From contig NC_088306.1 in NCBI RefSeq assembly GCF_032854445.1, positions 26,571,764 to 26,635,763 of the forward strand: a DNA stretch of 64,000 bases, in the 5' to 3' direction. Origin of the DNA: Liolophura sinensis. Lineage: Eukaryota > Mollusca > Polyplacophora > Chitonida > Chitonidae. Shown here piece after piece: positions 12,226-25,530 of this stretch; positions within the stretch are counted from its first letter, which is position 1, and the number at the start of each line of letters is the position of its first letter. Made by a program: the position numbers and the translations under genes. The notes beneath the pieces were generated by a model, which was not told where the DNA came from, ran no database searches, and saw nothing but the letters and a program-made list of their open reading frames with translations.

Positions 12226-12425
12226 GCGTACTCAAGAATATTTCACTTATACGGCGGCGGCCAGAATTATGGTGGGAGGAAACCGGTCAGAAACCGGGGG
12301 AAACCCACGACCTTCCGCATGTTGCTGCATATCTTTTCACGTACAGCCGGAGATGAGCTGGACTGGAACTCATAGAGACCGCATTAGAGGGAAGCTCCTG
12401 GATCATTGCGCCATGCTGATTATGA
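12226..12425 (-). repeat. SINE copy, minus orientation
   Basis: From left to right it carries 'cgtactcaagaatatttcac', 'ggcggcggccagaattatgg', 'aaaccgggggaaacccacga' and 'gagctggactggaactcata'. The last is the reverse complement of the B-box region. The head end at the right is partly preserved. Confidence 0.8.
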
Positions 12426-15400
12426 CGTTAAATGATACAGGAAAAGGCTGTGCTGTTACCAAGGAAAGGTTGTATTTCATATATTTCTAACCTTTACGAA
12501 AATTGCATGCAAAATTTGGGGTGGTCTCCAGTTTACTTTGTCCCACTGACGCGAAATACCGTATATGCCAGAATGCATATTTTCCGCCACTGTTCGGTAA
12601 TTTACGCTCGTGTGACACCATCTGTGAGAGTGGTGCAATTTTGTAGTTACCCGAGGCGTGAAAAATTAGTGTCTGCTGCTTGATTTAAGATAAGCTATAC
12701 ATCCTTCACTCCATTCGGTCCTTGCAGATTAGAAGATTCAAGGGAAACAACATCGCCTTTATGGCCGCATAAGCTGCGAAATCAAGAGTTGCCTCCCTTC
12801 TCCTATGCAACGAACGATATTACATACCTATCATCGTCCGCTTTATTCTTTGTCGATATTGGTGTGTCTGTTGTAGAAAATAAAGCGGTGACTCCTCTCG
12901 ACCAACACCTCATTCTTCAACCCATCCAGTAACAACTTCTTAAATGAACCGGTCTCGTACATTTATTTGACAGTGAATTGAAATTTAATAACCACTTCAT
13001 TACCCAACCTTGACAACTCCAGAGGTTTTGCTCCTAATTGCAATGGAAACTTCCGTGCCTTGGTGGTGCAACGTAATACGGAATTCGTCGCTCACTGGCC
13101 GCTTAACGCATGTGGGGTCCATTTGTTGTTTACGCGGGGATATCATTCACCAAAATCATCAAATGCCATTTTAGTTTTGTTAGAGAATAGCAATTTTGGA
13201 AAGTATTTTAACTGCATAGAAGCTACGCTCTTGGAAAAAAACTAAACAAAAAAGACAAAAATGAAATTACAATAAAGATAAATAAGTTCAAAATGCCGCT
13301 AGCGCCTATTCGCTACAAACTAAATCACAATTTTTCCGGACGCCTACGTTTAAAATTTTAAAAAGGAGGCATTTCCAAGGCAATTTCCCCGGCTGTCGAA
13401 AGTTTTCCTGCTAATATCCAAATATTAAACAGTTTATTGACAAAACTGCTTGAAGAACCGTGGGGGTATTTTGAAAGTGAAGTTAAAAATGCCAGGCTGA
13501 GAAATGTTTTCAACACAGAAGGGATTTGCCTGCGGAGTTTTAAGACGTTTTTTTTGGGGGGGGGGGGATAATAATGACCAATACACTTGCTTCAAAAAAC
13601 CTAGAAATCAAATATAAACACAAGCGCCACATGGCTTCTAAATTTTGGTTTTGTTAAACCATCTCAGAAGAACAAAGAGGTAACCCTCAAGTAAGTGAAG
13701 GTGAGCTTAAACGACAACGTAAGGTAGTCATAGCTCGAGGGGGGGGGGGGGAGTGGTTTAATATAGACATAAAGGCACGATGATATCTAATTCAGAACGC
13801 TTTATGTATTTTTATAATATTTTTTATACCAAAAATATCCATTATTTTTACTGAATATTCGAAAAGAGGTTTTACGGCAGAGAGAAGATGGCATGAATGT
13901 AGGCGTCGAAACTCTCGTATACCAATCGCCTGCCGTACTAGACGAGAAACTTCCAGGGAACGTTCTATCTTCCACGAAAAGCACCAAAGAACTACACGTA
14001 TGTTGGTAGACAAAAGCATGTCCAAGAGAGGCAGTCAACGGTTTTCAATGATGACAGAATGACGCAAAGAATGCTTAAAGGACATGGTAAGACGGGGAAT
14101 CGGCCGCAGTACAAGAAAGTGTGCACTCCATAAGCAAAAGAGACTATCGGTGTGACCAACACCTGCCGAAATCTTCAAAGGTCACTCTTTTCTCAGTTCT
14201 GTTTTATTCTCATGTATACTATATGGCAAACGTGCGAGTTACAAGCTCCAAAATACACTAAAGCAAGTCTATATCTGTCCTTCGCGACATACAGGTCAAA
14301 CAGACGAAAATGGTACCCTACTCCCGTATATTGCAATATCTGTTTGACACTATAGATTGTGAAAAATTATTGTATGACAAATGTAACATTCACAAATCAT
14401 TCTTAAGCACACCCTTAATCATCAATCAAATAAATAAATACATGACAAACGTAACTTTAAACCTTATAGTTCCGCTACATATTACATACAGCATGACAAG
14501 TTGATAGTAGACATGTGCTCTCAAGCAGGATTCCCGTGTGATTTCGGTATAGCTGTAACATGATACATATTACCATATCTTAACAACTATCGATTCTGAT
14601 TCATGATAACACTTCTTTAGTACAAGTTGGCCTTTATCTATACACGCACGAAAGTATTTTTCCAGGGAAGTAAAATCATCGTCCAAGATTTAAACTCTTC
14701 CTGAAAGTGCTACCTGTTCTCCACTGTGTCTTCGTTAGACCACTGTAATATGAATGAGGCTATGCAGACTTCTGCCGAAATACCAGTCTTAAACATGTCA
14801 AAATATGGAAAAAACTGATGACATTATAAAGTGTATATTTTACATATGAAGGCAAACGTTAATCAAAACTAACCTTTGACATCAACACATACGTCAAATC
14901 TTTAGCAAAAATATTTTCCGGTTAACGTCGATCTTCATACTGTAAATTAAAAACATAGTGCCTCGTTTGAATGGAAAATTGACCTTTTCGATTGAGAGTG
15001 CATTTTAGGCCGATTATTTATGAGACGTCACAGCGGAAAATCTAAGCGGCCCCAGGTGACCGGGTTTAATACCTTGTCACTTACCAGTAATATATTCATA
15101 TCCGGTGATACCTTAATATCATCTAATAGGACAGGACCATCAGAAATAAGGCGATTTTTAACATCTGACATAAGATAGATTAATATATGAAAGGTTATTC
15201 CTCTTGTGTTACGTAACTTTTCTGTGGGTAATTAGGCATTATGCATGGCGACGTCTCAGATTATCAACTGACAAACGGTTTGTCTGAATATTATCCTGAA
15301 CATTGATTATGTGACATTGGCGGAGGTCACATGTGTTCTATCAGTACAGTGTGCATATGTCCAGGTCACATGTGGGAAAGATCGGATCTTGCCGAAGATC

Positions 15401-15784
15401 CGTGGTTTACTCCAGTCACTCGGGTTTCTCCGCTCTTAAAACTGACCGCCAGGGAACTGTATCCAAGAGTATTAAACTATGGCAGCGAGCATTATGACAG
15501 AAGGACACTGGACAGTGCCTCTCCCTGCTAACCACCTCGGCTACGGCGCCAAACCCCCCCCCTCCCCCTCCCCCCTAACCCTCCATTGAGTAATGCTGGT
15601 GTTGACAATCAAACAGAAACATATAAAACCTACAAATTACAAGCAATCGTAATTGGAACATTTGACAAATTATAGAGGCAGTTTTTTATTAAGTTAGTTA
15701 ACGTCATTCAAGAGATAAGTAACACTGTCTCACTCACACACATAATAAAGGAAAGAACTTGCTATCTGGCAGAAGATTTTTTCA
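12426..15784. other. Gene-free stretch with homopolymer runs
   Basis: No exons or families recognised. It holds a T-run joined to a G-run (13550-13569), a G-run (13740-13752) and a C-rich pyrimidine tract (about 15555-15577). These are potential quadruplex or slippage sites. Confidence 0.5.
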
Positions 15785-16110
15785 TTTATATTTATTTATC
15801 TGAGTGTTGTTTAACGTCATACCTAAAAGGTTTCACGTGTGCGGGGGGAAGCGAAGTAAACCTCCAAACTTTGGCAGCTGACTGATGAACTCTTTCACAC
15901 GTAACCTACAGATATGCACGTGTACCAACCATATGGCAAATGGTCTTCAATGAATGTTAGACTGAGAGCACAGCTCTTATTATCAACAAAGCCCCCACAA
16001 ACAGTAATATGCAACTGACCAAGAACGGGTTTGAACCCGAGAATCCCAGTGATTAAAATGTTGATATCTTTGCCTTTCGACCAGTGTGCGCTCCCTGCAG
16101 AAGACTCAAA
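15785..16110 (-). repeat. SINE-like repeat of a second family
   Basis: It begins with 'tatttatttatctgagtgtt' and 'gtttaacgtcatacctaaaag'. It ends with 'gaacgggtttgaacccgaga', which contains a reverse-complement B box, and a further tRNA-like stretch. This suggests a minus-strand tRNA-derived element of about 320 bp. Confidence 0.5.
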
Positions 16111-16489
16111 ATTAAAGAATGCTTAAACGCCTGATGATTCGCCTAAAATATAAACTCCTCCAAGATATGCCTGCCTCTGACTATCACATTTACATGTATA
16201 GTTATTGTTACAGAAAGCCGTGAAAATGAGTTCTCCATTCTTCGTCTGGAGTGCACAGTATTAATTTTGAATTGCTTATATACACAATTTTCTTTCTGCT
16301 AATTTCGATTTCCTTTTCTTTAGTGCCATAAAAAATTGGTTGGAACTTTCGTATTATATGTGATTTTCACGGCTCTGTGAAAGGACGTTGCAGTGCTGAT
16401 CATATGCTACAAAGAGATTATCATGACAGTGAGTGTTCAGCGATGACATACCCACCCGAATTGTTGGAGATGGACCAATAAAGCATGGT

Positions 16490-16570
16490 AAGACCGGAAG
16501 CTACCTTGATCCTGGGTATTCCTACTTTGAGACGGACGTTCTAACCATTAAGGGACCGAAGCGGCCTAGC
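16490..16570 (-). repeat. SINE head fragment
   Basis: The segment 'gagacggacgttctaaccat' followed by 'gggaccgaagcggc' is the reverse complement of the tRNA-like head of the SINE copy at 20336. Only the head is present. Confidence 0.6.
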
Positions 16571-17316
16571 TGACATTACATACAATGTCCCATACACACA
16601 ACATGGAAAGGAAATAAAAAAAAAGCAATATACGTTTCGGACCAGACATCCTAGCTAAACTATTATCACACATGTACCTAATTCGTCAGAGCCCGTGCCG
16701 TCGTTGGAACCCTCATTTATTAATTATACGAGCATATACACTTCAAAATGAAGTTTTTCACCTGGAAGTTACAATAATAACGATAATTGTTGAGATGATA
16801 TATGCGGATTTCGAAGCGTGTAACTCTCAATTAAATCTTAACCATTGTTTAGTTTCAGTGTATTTGATCATAGCCACAGGTGGGTAATCTTTGACAATCT
16901 TCGTGATAAATCAATGTTAGCAAATGGGAAGGTTTCGAGTTACAACATTTCGATAAAGAATGACGTAAACAGATGACCAGACGTCGTCAATTTACGACTC
17001 GGTACAAGGGTATTAAGCTGCTGGCACTACACGTAATGGGAACATTCCTCGTTACAAGAGTTATGGTTTTCAAACGCGATTTCCATCTGCCATATGCTTT
17101 ATTTCTACATAAACCGAAATTCAACTGGTGGATAAAGCTTCCACGAGACCTGGTGACCTCTACACTGTTGACGAGATTATTGTTATTATTATTATTATTA
17201 AAAATGATGCCAACAATGCTACTTTTTACAACATATATAGGCAATTACGCGATCAGCTAGAATAAAATCCCAACTGAAATAAACTAGAAGTGACCGGATT
17301 TTAAGTGCAACCCATG

Positions 17317-17495
17317 CCAACTATCATATTGCTGCACTATCATACTGCCACAAACTATCATACTACTGCCAACTATCATATTGCTGCACTATCATACTGC
17401 CACAAACTATCATACTACTGCCAACTATTATATTGCTGCACTCTCATACTGCTGCACTATCATACTACTGCCAACTATTATACCGCTGCACTGGT
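17317..17495. repeat. 52-bp tandem repeat, 3.4 copies
   Basis: Units start with 'ccaactatcatattgctgca' at 17317, 17369, 17421 and 17471. Each is built of shorter 'ctatcatactgc' sub-motifs of 12-17 bases. It is unrelated in sequence to the 52-bp satellite at 43.5 kb. An (ATT)n run lies just before it at about 17176-17205. Confidence 0.8.
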
Positions 17496-17689
17496 TTTAC
17501 GCGCTGTGCAAGTTCCAAACACACAGTGTACCCATATTGAACAATACGTGTTACTAGTGGATTAACTGGTTTATGGACGCATTGAGCGCACACTAATACA
17601 GGATTAGGTATAAGGGTGTGCGTCGTGCAAAATCCACAATCAACAGCCAAGAGTAGAATGATGAGGTCATTTTTTTGATTTCATATGGA

Positions 17690-18860
17690 CTGGCCATCTG
17701 TATTAAAGCCTATTCAATACCTCCCATGCCACTCACTCGCATTCACAACAGCAGGGCAACGTTGTCTCATTGACTGTCGAAGAAACGTCAACAAAACATT
17801 AGGCAGTCTGCGCCTTTGCTGTACTAACATGGCGCCCAGCTCTTGAACATTCTGACTTGACGTCTCAAGGCACGAAGACTTTTTCCAAGGGCATCCCATA
17901 CGTGCTCGATGAGACTGGGGTCAGGGGGATCTCGATGGCCTCCATGAGGTCAATACCCTCATTTGGCAGGAAATTTCGTGTCATGCAGAGACGCATTGAC
18001 ATACTGGAATCGGAGGCCTGGGCTATAGGCAGGCGTGAGCGCACGTTCCCGCAGAAACCTCACAAAACTATTACGCTACCACTACGAAATCGATCAACTC
18101 CCTGTACACAGCACTGAGGCCCCTTTCACAAAACTTCGCAAGTCATATTTCTCGTAACTTATTTCGTAGAAGACGTTGTCTAGGTTAAAGTGTCATAAGA
18201 CGACGTCATTTACGGGAAAAGCTACGAAAAACTGACTTACGAAGTTTTGTGAAAGTGGACCCTGAGGGCGACTTTCACCGCCCTGACGCCACGCTCGCAC
18301 TCTTCCGTCGGCAAAGCTCAGCGAAAGTGCGATTCGTGGCTAAACACAACCCCATTTCACTATCTCTGTTTTTCCAGCGAAGGTGAAATTGTGCCCAGCG
18401 CAGGCCTTCATTACGGTTTAGCTGTTTCTGAATTGGCCCAACATGAGGACGTCGGACACAAAGATGGACAGCGGCAGTAGTCGGTTGATATTGTCTAGAG
18501 CCTAGACAGTGCGTTACTGGTTAACGTTGCGGTCGTAAGACGATTAGGACGTAGCCGAATTTGATTGTCCGTGGCATGTATCGTCAAAACGTGACCGTCC
18601 TGACCTTGCTGGGGCAATCAGATGTACCCGTTTGATGCACGCGTGTCCACAGGTTGTGAATTGTCCGTCTACTGCATCTCCTGGCACGTGCGGCAGCCAC
18701 AGTAGACTGGCCAGTCTGGAGCATGACAACTGGACGTTCACGTCCAGCATTTGTAAGACAATGCATGTGAATTGTTGATTGGTGTCTAGCCACATGAAAT
18801 TGTGATGTCTGGCCATCGCACAACTGCATGGCCGCGTTTTCACAAAAAAGAGCATGCTAC
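17690..18860 (-). pseudogene. Tc1/mariner transposase, decayed
   Basis: Reading leftward from about 18760, one frame gives a helix-turn-helix region ('LQTGQSTVAAARARRCSRR.IHNLW.RVHQTG'). A 'WAQFHLRW' segment follows near 18400, then 'FADGRVRAW', and a C-terminal part 'CLETSSQNVQELGAMLVQQ' and 'VLLTFLRQSMRQRC' at 17899-17714. This order and the near-1.1-kb span match a Tc1-like transposase of about 340 residues. Frameshifts and stops separate the parts. The segment where the first catalytic Asp is expected reads His-Glu-Ser instead of Asp-Glu-Ser, and a MITE interrupts the middle. It cannot encode an active enzyme. Confidence 0.8.
18119..18261. mobile_element. 143-bp MITE inserted in the Tc1 pseudogene
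   Basis: The ends form inverted repeats of about 44 bp: the left reads 'cctttcacaaaacttcgcaa' and the right reverse complement 'ctttcacaaaacttcgtaag'. CTGAG directly flanks both sides (18114-18118 and 18262-18266), a 5-bp target-site duplication. It encodes nothing. The superfamily is not fixed by these data. Confidence 0.8.
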
Positions 18861-20335
18861 ATGCAGTACACGTTCTTCAGCACAATGGGAATGGTCAGAT
18901 ACGTCAGGTTAGATCTGGTCATTATGACATTCGTCCACATAAACAAAATTATACTACCTAGTTTCAATATAATTCATTTCTCAAAATTCGAAGTTTTCTT
19001 TTAATTTCAGTATATATACCTTGAAAAAAAGACGAAAAGTACATCTACAGCCAGAAGCTAGTTTCACAAACAAACCCGCCAGGTTTGCACTTCTGGGACT
19101 TGAATGCCAAGAAAAGCTCCCTAGTAAGTCTTGCTTGTTATTTATGTGGACTAGTGTGGTATCATGTCTGGAAACTAAAGAGGACTCCTTGAAACCCACT
19201 GGTTTGGATTACCTCCTAAACACACCGCTCACTGGCAGAGTTCTTCGAAGAGCAAGAACTTGTATGTTTTCCAGTGTTTACGGTGTTTTTGAAGTACATG
19301 TAAACCGTTCGAATCACGTAGGCGCTGTCTGAAAGTCAATTCTTAATGCTTCTGTCTTTTTTCTTCCTTGAAGTTTTCCCCTATGTATTTGCTCTACACA
19401 TTTCGGATGTCGGAATCAACAGCTCTCAAGCTTGGAATCTGAAACTCTAAACTGCACTATATTTTACTTGCAAAAGTCATGCTTGCCCGCCTCCCAAACA
19501 GCTATCACGAAAGTAAAAATGTCAATATTGCATCCAATTACAAAACATCCACAGTATCTATCATAAAGTCAATTTCGGCAATGTGTACATGAATGAATAC
19601 ACATGAATAATACATGAATAAGGTATAAGCTTTTCCCCAGGTGTGTTTGAAAAAGGAAATTTCATTTTATGGCTAGAGGAACATAAGTATCGTCCAGAAG
19701 AAACGACATCACGTGAAGAAGTATTTCACAAGCCAATTTACATGTAGCCCGAAAATCTCACCTCCGTCCATATTTTAATACGGTTACAAGATCCATTTTT
19801 ACTTCGCTCACTCACTGCTCCATTTATCCAGGCTGCTACCCTCTTTGCATTTCGGACGGGGTTAATCGGGGTCAAATGTGACATGTTCGGTGAAAGATCA
19901 CTCTCAAGCTCCTCAGCCGTCTTCGGCCCTGGCCACATAACGCGAGATGTCACATTACATTTGAACAATATCTTCTGTTTTTCTTACATTTTATCTTATT
20001 ACTCACTGCGCAGTAAGACTTTTATGACGTTGTATTCCTGTATCAACCAGTATTTTGCTGGGGACTAAACATCCTCAAAACTCTTCACGTTGTAGTCATG
20101 TTGTGGAGAACATAGTGTTTAGGAGAGATGACTTCCTCGGTTACAACAGTCAAAAGTCAAAAGTGAAAAGTACTTAGTCAAAAGTAGAAGCCAGGGTCCT
20201 GGTGCAGTTTTTATGTCATTTTCACTTTTTCAAATAAATTCAGAACTAAGGGAGGCTCTGTAGATTTAAGTCTGGAGGTTTGTCAGATTTATACATGTAT
20301 AGTACGTGTATAGCTCGACGTGTCTCTAAACCTAC
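18861..20335. other. Gene-free stretch
   Basis: No domain, splice-consistent exon or known repeat recognised. Open frames of 72-103 residues at 18981-19332 overlap on both strands and show no family features. Confidence 0.45.
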
Positions 20336-20590
20336 GTACCGCTTCGGTGGCCAGATGGGTAGAGCGTCCGTCTCGAGGTCGGGTTAGAGCAAGGAAACAG
20401 GACTGGCTGGCCTGGTGTCGGTATAATGTGACTGGGTGGGATTTCATGTCTGATGTCTTCGGCTTGATACTTCAGTGGTGGCCACAAGGACTCGCCCTGC
20501 CATACTATATGAACACAAACCTTATGACTCTTCATAGATCGTCATATGACTAAAAAATTGTTAAGTTCGCCGTAAAACCTCAAGCATGCA
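20336..20590 (+). repeat. tRNA-derived SINE, 'cgcttcggtggcc' family
   Basis: The head reads 'cgcttcggtggccagatggg' then 'tagagcgtccgtctcgaggt'. The B-box part is damaged. The body has 'actggctggcctggtgtcgg' and 'gtctgatgtcttcggcttga', and the end has 'gactaaaaaattgttaag'. I recognise the family from mollusc genomes. Confidence 0.75.
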
Positions 20591-21252
20591 TTCATTCCTT
20601 CTACACATGCGCTAACACTACGGAGTAGAGCTATCCACCGTTCTATTTGATTCCAGGGTTCAAACAACTCGCACCTGAGGCACTTTTCTCCTGTCCCCAG
20701 TGAAAGTACAGACCAACAAAAATATGCACGCTACAATTTCAGCGGCCTCACCTTCACTCCTTAGGAGACTGTCTGCCTCGAAGATCATCGCCCCATGTGG
20801 TGTGTAGTAGTATGTTACGGTTGTTTACATGACAATGTGTTCTCTTGTATTGTTAATACCGGAAGCAGGCCGTGGTCGTTAGAAGCCGATTATTTTTTTT
20901 TTTAAATAAACTAATAGTATGTTTTGGTAACGGTCACACACATCATTTATCAAGGTCACAGAGTCGAAGGACGTGCTGTCTTCTGAAGCCCCACCCATTG
21001 AGTCATGTGTGAATAGAATTGCAAAACTCCTATGCATGGAAGTACTCAGTAATCGTCGTTTTTTCCTGTTTTTTTTTTCTCTCTGTAACGTACGTATTCA
21101 TATTATATTATATTATATTTAACGGTTAGCACGGGAACTTTATGATATTTTATTTACTTCTGATAATTCAATGTGTACTAAGGGAAGGGATTTTCACCTG
21201 TCATTTTAAATAAGTGGCCTATATCTCATTCCTCACTTTGCTAATTTTTTCT

Positions 21253-21495
21253 AGCGAGCAAATGACGCGCGCCAGCGCGTCATAATAACCCAGAAGCCTC
21301 TCAAAATCGCTGTCGCTGTGAGTTCAAGTCCAGCTCTTGTTGGCCTCCCCTCTGGTCGCACATGGGAAGGCTTTCCAGAAACCTGCAGATGGTTGTGTGT
21401 TTCCCGGCCCAGGCTCTGTCCAATTTCCTCCCACCATAATGCTGCCGTCTTATAAGTGAAACATTCCTTGGCACGGCGTAAAACGGCGTATATCA
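21253..21495 (+). repeat. SINE copy in duplication unit 1
   Basis: It carries 'gtcgctgtgagttcaagtcc' (B-box region), 'aatttcctcccaccataatg' and the tail 'gaaacattccttggcacggc'. Most of the A box is lost. Confidence 0.75.
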
Positions 21496-21591
21496 TTATA
21501 TAATCAAAAATAACACTACAAGATTCGGTTATCTTAGTATAGCAGATAATAAATGGTCACGTGCTATATTTTCATCAAAAGACAAACTTTA

Positions 21592-21672
21592 TTTACTTAT
21601 TTGATTGGATTTTTACGCCGTACTCAAGAATATTTCACTTATATGACGGCGGTCAGCATTATGGTGGATGAA
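21592..21672 (-). repeat. SINE tail fragment in unit 1
   Basis: 'tttacttatttgattggatt' is followed by 'acgccgtactcaagaatatt' and 'gacggcggtcagcattatgg', the tail of the common family in minus orientation. It faces the copy at 21253. Confidence 0.75.
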
Positions 21673-24600
21673 AAAAGATAAAAGTACATACGTGTATGTG
21701 AAGATCTAGTAAATATAAACATATTTCAAGCGTGATCCCAGGGTAAACTGGCCGTTACTGCCCAATCAACGCTTGCCTGCTCCATTTGATGGTAGGTGTG
21801 CTTTCCTCGTTGTGATGTTTTCTCCGAATATTTAATACCGACATAATTCCTGCGCTAATTTGCACAGTAGTCCCATTTGAAGCTATTATGCACAAAGTGT
21901 GCATGAATCGTCACGATCCGCTTTACTCCTTTGTCTAATTCGAAATACCCTCGAACTTCAGGTTGACGGGGCATCAACGTTTTACATTTATATTGCTCTT
22001 CTATCACTACTTGAAATTTCTCAATTCAACTCGCTTTTGCGCTCATTGGCCCTTCACTGTACACTGATTCAAGAGACATCTAGTTAGATCCAGATCTGAT
22101 ATTAACCACACGACACCTTCTGAATCCCAACATTTGAGTCTATAGATTCTACACTTGTTATATACTACATGTCATCGTCATAGATGTTTGTACACGAACG
22201 TCAAGTACCCTGATCAATACTCACCCGTCCAATTACACTGTACCGATCTTTACTGTATCGAAACTAAAAACATTGATACAATAAGATAATCGTTGTCTTG
22301 GAAAGATAGATCAACACTTGCCGACGACGATGGAAAGATGATTTCGATCTTCTGTACAGCACCAATATGTGTTTCTTAAACACACACACGACTGTCATTG
22401 TTATACAATTCTTTCACGATAGCGGCGAATTATTGCTAACGATGTTTGGCGTCGAGGCAAGTGTGTTCAAGTAAGGGAACAGTTGTTGGTGTGAGATCAG
22501 TTATCGAAAGGTAAGTGTATGCAATATACAGTCTCCATTTAATCCATATAATCATGGAATACTAACGCCGCTCTGAAGACCTTATTCGGTCCAATGAAGG
22601 TCCAGAGTCGGTCCAACTCATCTCTTTGCAGATGATTTCGCTACCGATAACAACTCGAATCCGTCGATATAGATGGTAAGCCTTTTAAGTCATCCGGAGT
22701 GTAGATATTTCATATACCTACGGGGAGCTTGAAGTTTGAATTCTATAGATGGCAGACGTTGATTCGATTTGTTCGGTACGAAAGATTAAACGGCTGGCTC
22801 GGCGGTAAACGTTGGCTTTTAGATGCTGGCTTGGACATGTATACTTCGGGTGACTTAAGGAATCAGTGAAAACCAAATATAAGGACGGACTCATCGTGTT
22901 GACATTTAGTAAAGTTATCCCCTCGGTTTTCCCAACCTGTATAGACCGATGGCCATCAAGAAAGTTAAAATTTGAAGGTGTGCGTCGAACACCAACATAA
23001 TTAGAAATAGACATGTCTAGAACATATATAGAAGGGCGTTGATCAATGTTTATAGACACAAAGTAAATCGGTTGATAATGTGAAGCGACCGTCAGGCAGA
23101 ATAAAGAAATCAATCTCAACGAAACTGTGGTCAGATTTGAATCATTCTTTCATGATGCTGATTTTTTCATATTACTCTTTCAGGTTTGCTATATATTATT
23201 CTTCTTTGATAGACTAGTTTGTGAAAAATTCCTGCTCGTCTCTCTGTCTACGTTAAAACTGTGCGTAAATAAAAGTGTAATGTGTATGCGTGTATGTATG
23301 CTTGGGGTTTTACGTCGTACTCAAGAACCCCAGCGACTTTATTTTCACACTAAATGTTCCCTAAAAACAACATTTATGTTATGTTAGTGTGTCAACTGCA
23401 TTTAAAAACCAGGTATGTTAACTAGTCCCTTTTAAGAGTATACAGCATGACAACTGGGCGATACAATGACCGATTTTCGCTCACATAGATGACACAAATG
23501 CTCTCCCATCTGGGTTGTCTGACACGAATTGGACATCCACAGAATTTTAGTACCTGTGGAGAACTTGGAGCGATTTCGCAGTTAGCAGACTATAAATTTT
23601 TATAGACAGGTTCAGCGATACCGGCTGTGACGCGAGAATCCATGCTGTCGGGCCAGCCAATTGTTAGATGCACTGACGACAACAGCCTGTAACTGAACGT
23701 CGGTGAAACTAACAATCCAGCTAATTTTTAATATTTCAAAAAGTACCACCGGCAAAATTAAATAAGGCTTGAATTATATTGAGTGTAAACAGCGATTGGT
23801 AAAACATAGAAATGCCATTTTAGAATTTGTCTACGTTCTCTTTACTTGCTTCAAGGTACGACATGTTGTGGTGTGTCATGCAAGCACAACGGCCTGTCTT
23901 GCCTATAGGCGAAGTGTGAACTAAGCCGTAGGGCCGCACTGTGGCCTCGTGGCTGTTGGAGGGCAAAGGCTTACAGCTCCCTACAGCTCCCTACAGTTTG
24001 TTTCAAACAAGCAAGTGGCTAAGCAACTTCTGCATTCATGGAGTTAAAATGCAGACGCCATTTCCGTTTGGCTTTTTTTTTTGGTGGGGGAGGGGGGGGG
24101 GGAGTCTAAGGTTTGCACTTTGACCTTTTCTCTTAGAAGTTACGGCTGAGTTAGCAAGTCTCATACGGCTACGATCGAGTCCCCCGTAATCAAATGGCGT
24201 TTCTCTCAAGATCTGTTCACTGTGCAGTATCCTTCGTTGTGTTACTGCATGCATGTGGGCATGGAATAATCATGAAATTATCTGTAAAAGTATAGCGACA
24301 GTTTCCTGCTGTTTATGTTATTCACGTGGAGAAGCCTCATGCAGTGGAGAAGCAGTGCAGTGAAGGTACTGCTGTGACGTCACGAGGTCAATGGTAGCTT
24401 AGTCGTAGCGGAGTACGTTTTCTGATGTTTGATGACCAAATTCTGTCGTTTTTCTGCCGTTTTCGACGTTTTAAACGATCGGAATCGATTCAGACACATC
24501 AAACTGTCTGTCTGCGGTGTGGAGGGCTTAGCGTTGGGGATCTACTTTAGCAAACAACTTTTCACTTGACGACGAGGACACATCAGACATGACACCCCAT

Positions 24601-25304
24601 CCAGTCACACAGGAAGGTAGCAACAAGTGCTATTTTTAAAGTCTTTATTCTATAATCCTCGACCGTTTTCGTATTACATATAAGAAAGGCTATAAATCTC
24701 ATGGTTTATTCGCTTCGGTGCGCGTGCAAAACGCTCGTCCGATAACGTTAATAGAATGGACGAATCTATTATAAAACGGGATGTTGTTTTCGCTGACAAA
24801 AATAAATGGATAGATATCACATGCCATGTGTAACAGAACAACGTCTCGCGACGTTGCTAATTTAATTACATTCTCGGCGAAAGTTATTGTGACGTCAGAC
24901 TAAACAATGTAATCAGTGTATGACGGACGAGTTGGAACTTTCATTTACGATGAAAAGCAATTACGTCACAGAAAGATGGAACATGTACTTGAAGTGAGTG
25001 GCCGACAATATGTAAACAACTGCTGGTAGCTGTCTTCACTTCTCGGTGAGAAATGTGCCATTGTCGAATATTACAAGCAGACTGATACCAACGAATGTTT
25101 CATCGTTCGAAACACTTCACATATTATTTTCAACAGCCGCATTTGCCATACTCGTTCAACCTGAAATCAATGTTATATAGACTGGTACCCCTATTGGCTA
25201 AAAACAATGGTTTTACATGTTGTATATGACCTTGCAGGTCGCCCGCTAATTAGAGTAACTTTGCTGGAATTTTCTAACGCTAAGTCCTATGGGTGTGAAA
25301 GTGT

Positions 25305-25530
25305 TTACATATAATTAAATACGTACAGCACAGGGAGTAAAACCAGAGCAGCGACAGTATGATAGCTGGAAACCGGTGAAATAAGGCATTTTGTCAGTTT
25401 ACCTCAGTCAGTGTTTTATTCTAACTGTTCATTTAAAAGCATCAATAGACGCAATCTACACGCCGCTAAGCACCATGGCTTAGGAAATATTAGGTAAAAA
25501 GCAATGTAGTGATGTTAATTGCAGATAACA
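25305..25530 (+). promoter_or_regulatory. Promoter/leader-like block, copy in unit 1
   Basis: About 225 bp align with clear similarity to 41075-41320, which lies just upstream of another signal-peptide exon. Shared landmarks are a TATA-like start (here 'acatataattaaa'), 'gcagcgaca', 'atagctgg', 'tgtcagttta', 'tattctaactgttcat' and 'ttaggtaaaaa'. The last contains a possible splice donor at 25493|25494. I infer a core promoter plus a noncoding first exon for the signal-peptide exon at 28195, which has an acceptor-like 'tagaatttcag' just upstream. Confidence 0.45.

Noticed and set aside
17857-18117. 86-residue plus-strand open frame
   Set aside because: It is the antisense shadow of the Tc1 transposase pseudogene on the minus strand.
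22718-23119. 133-residue minus-strand open frame in the duplicated unit (also 30755-31156)
   Set aside because: No recognisable domain, composition or splice context. Its identity in both copies reflects the recent duplication, not selection.
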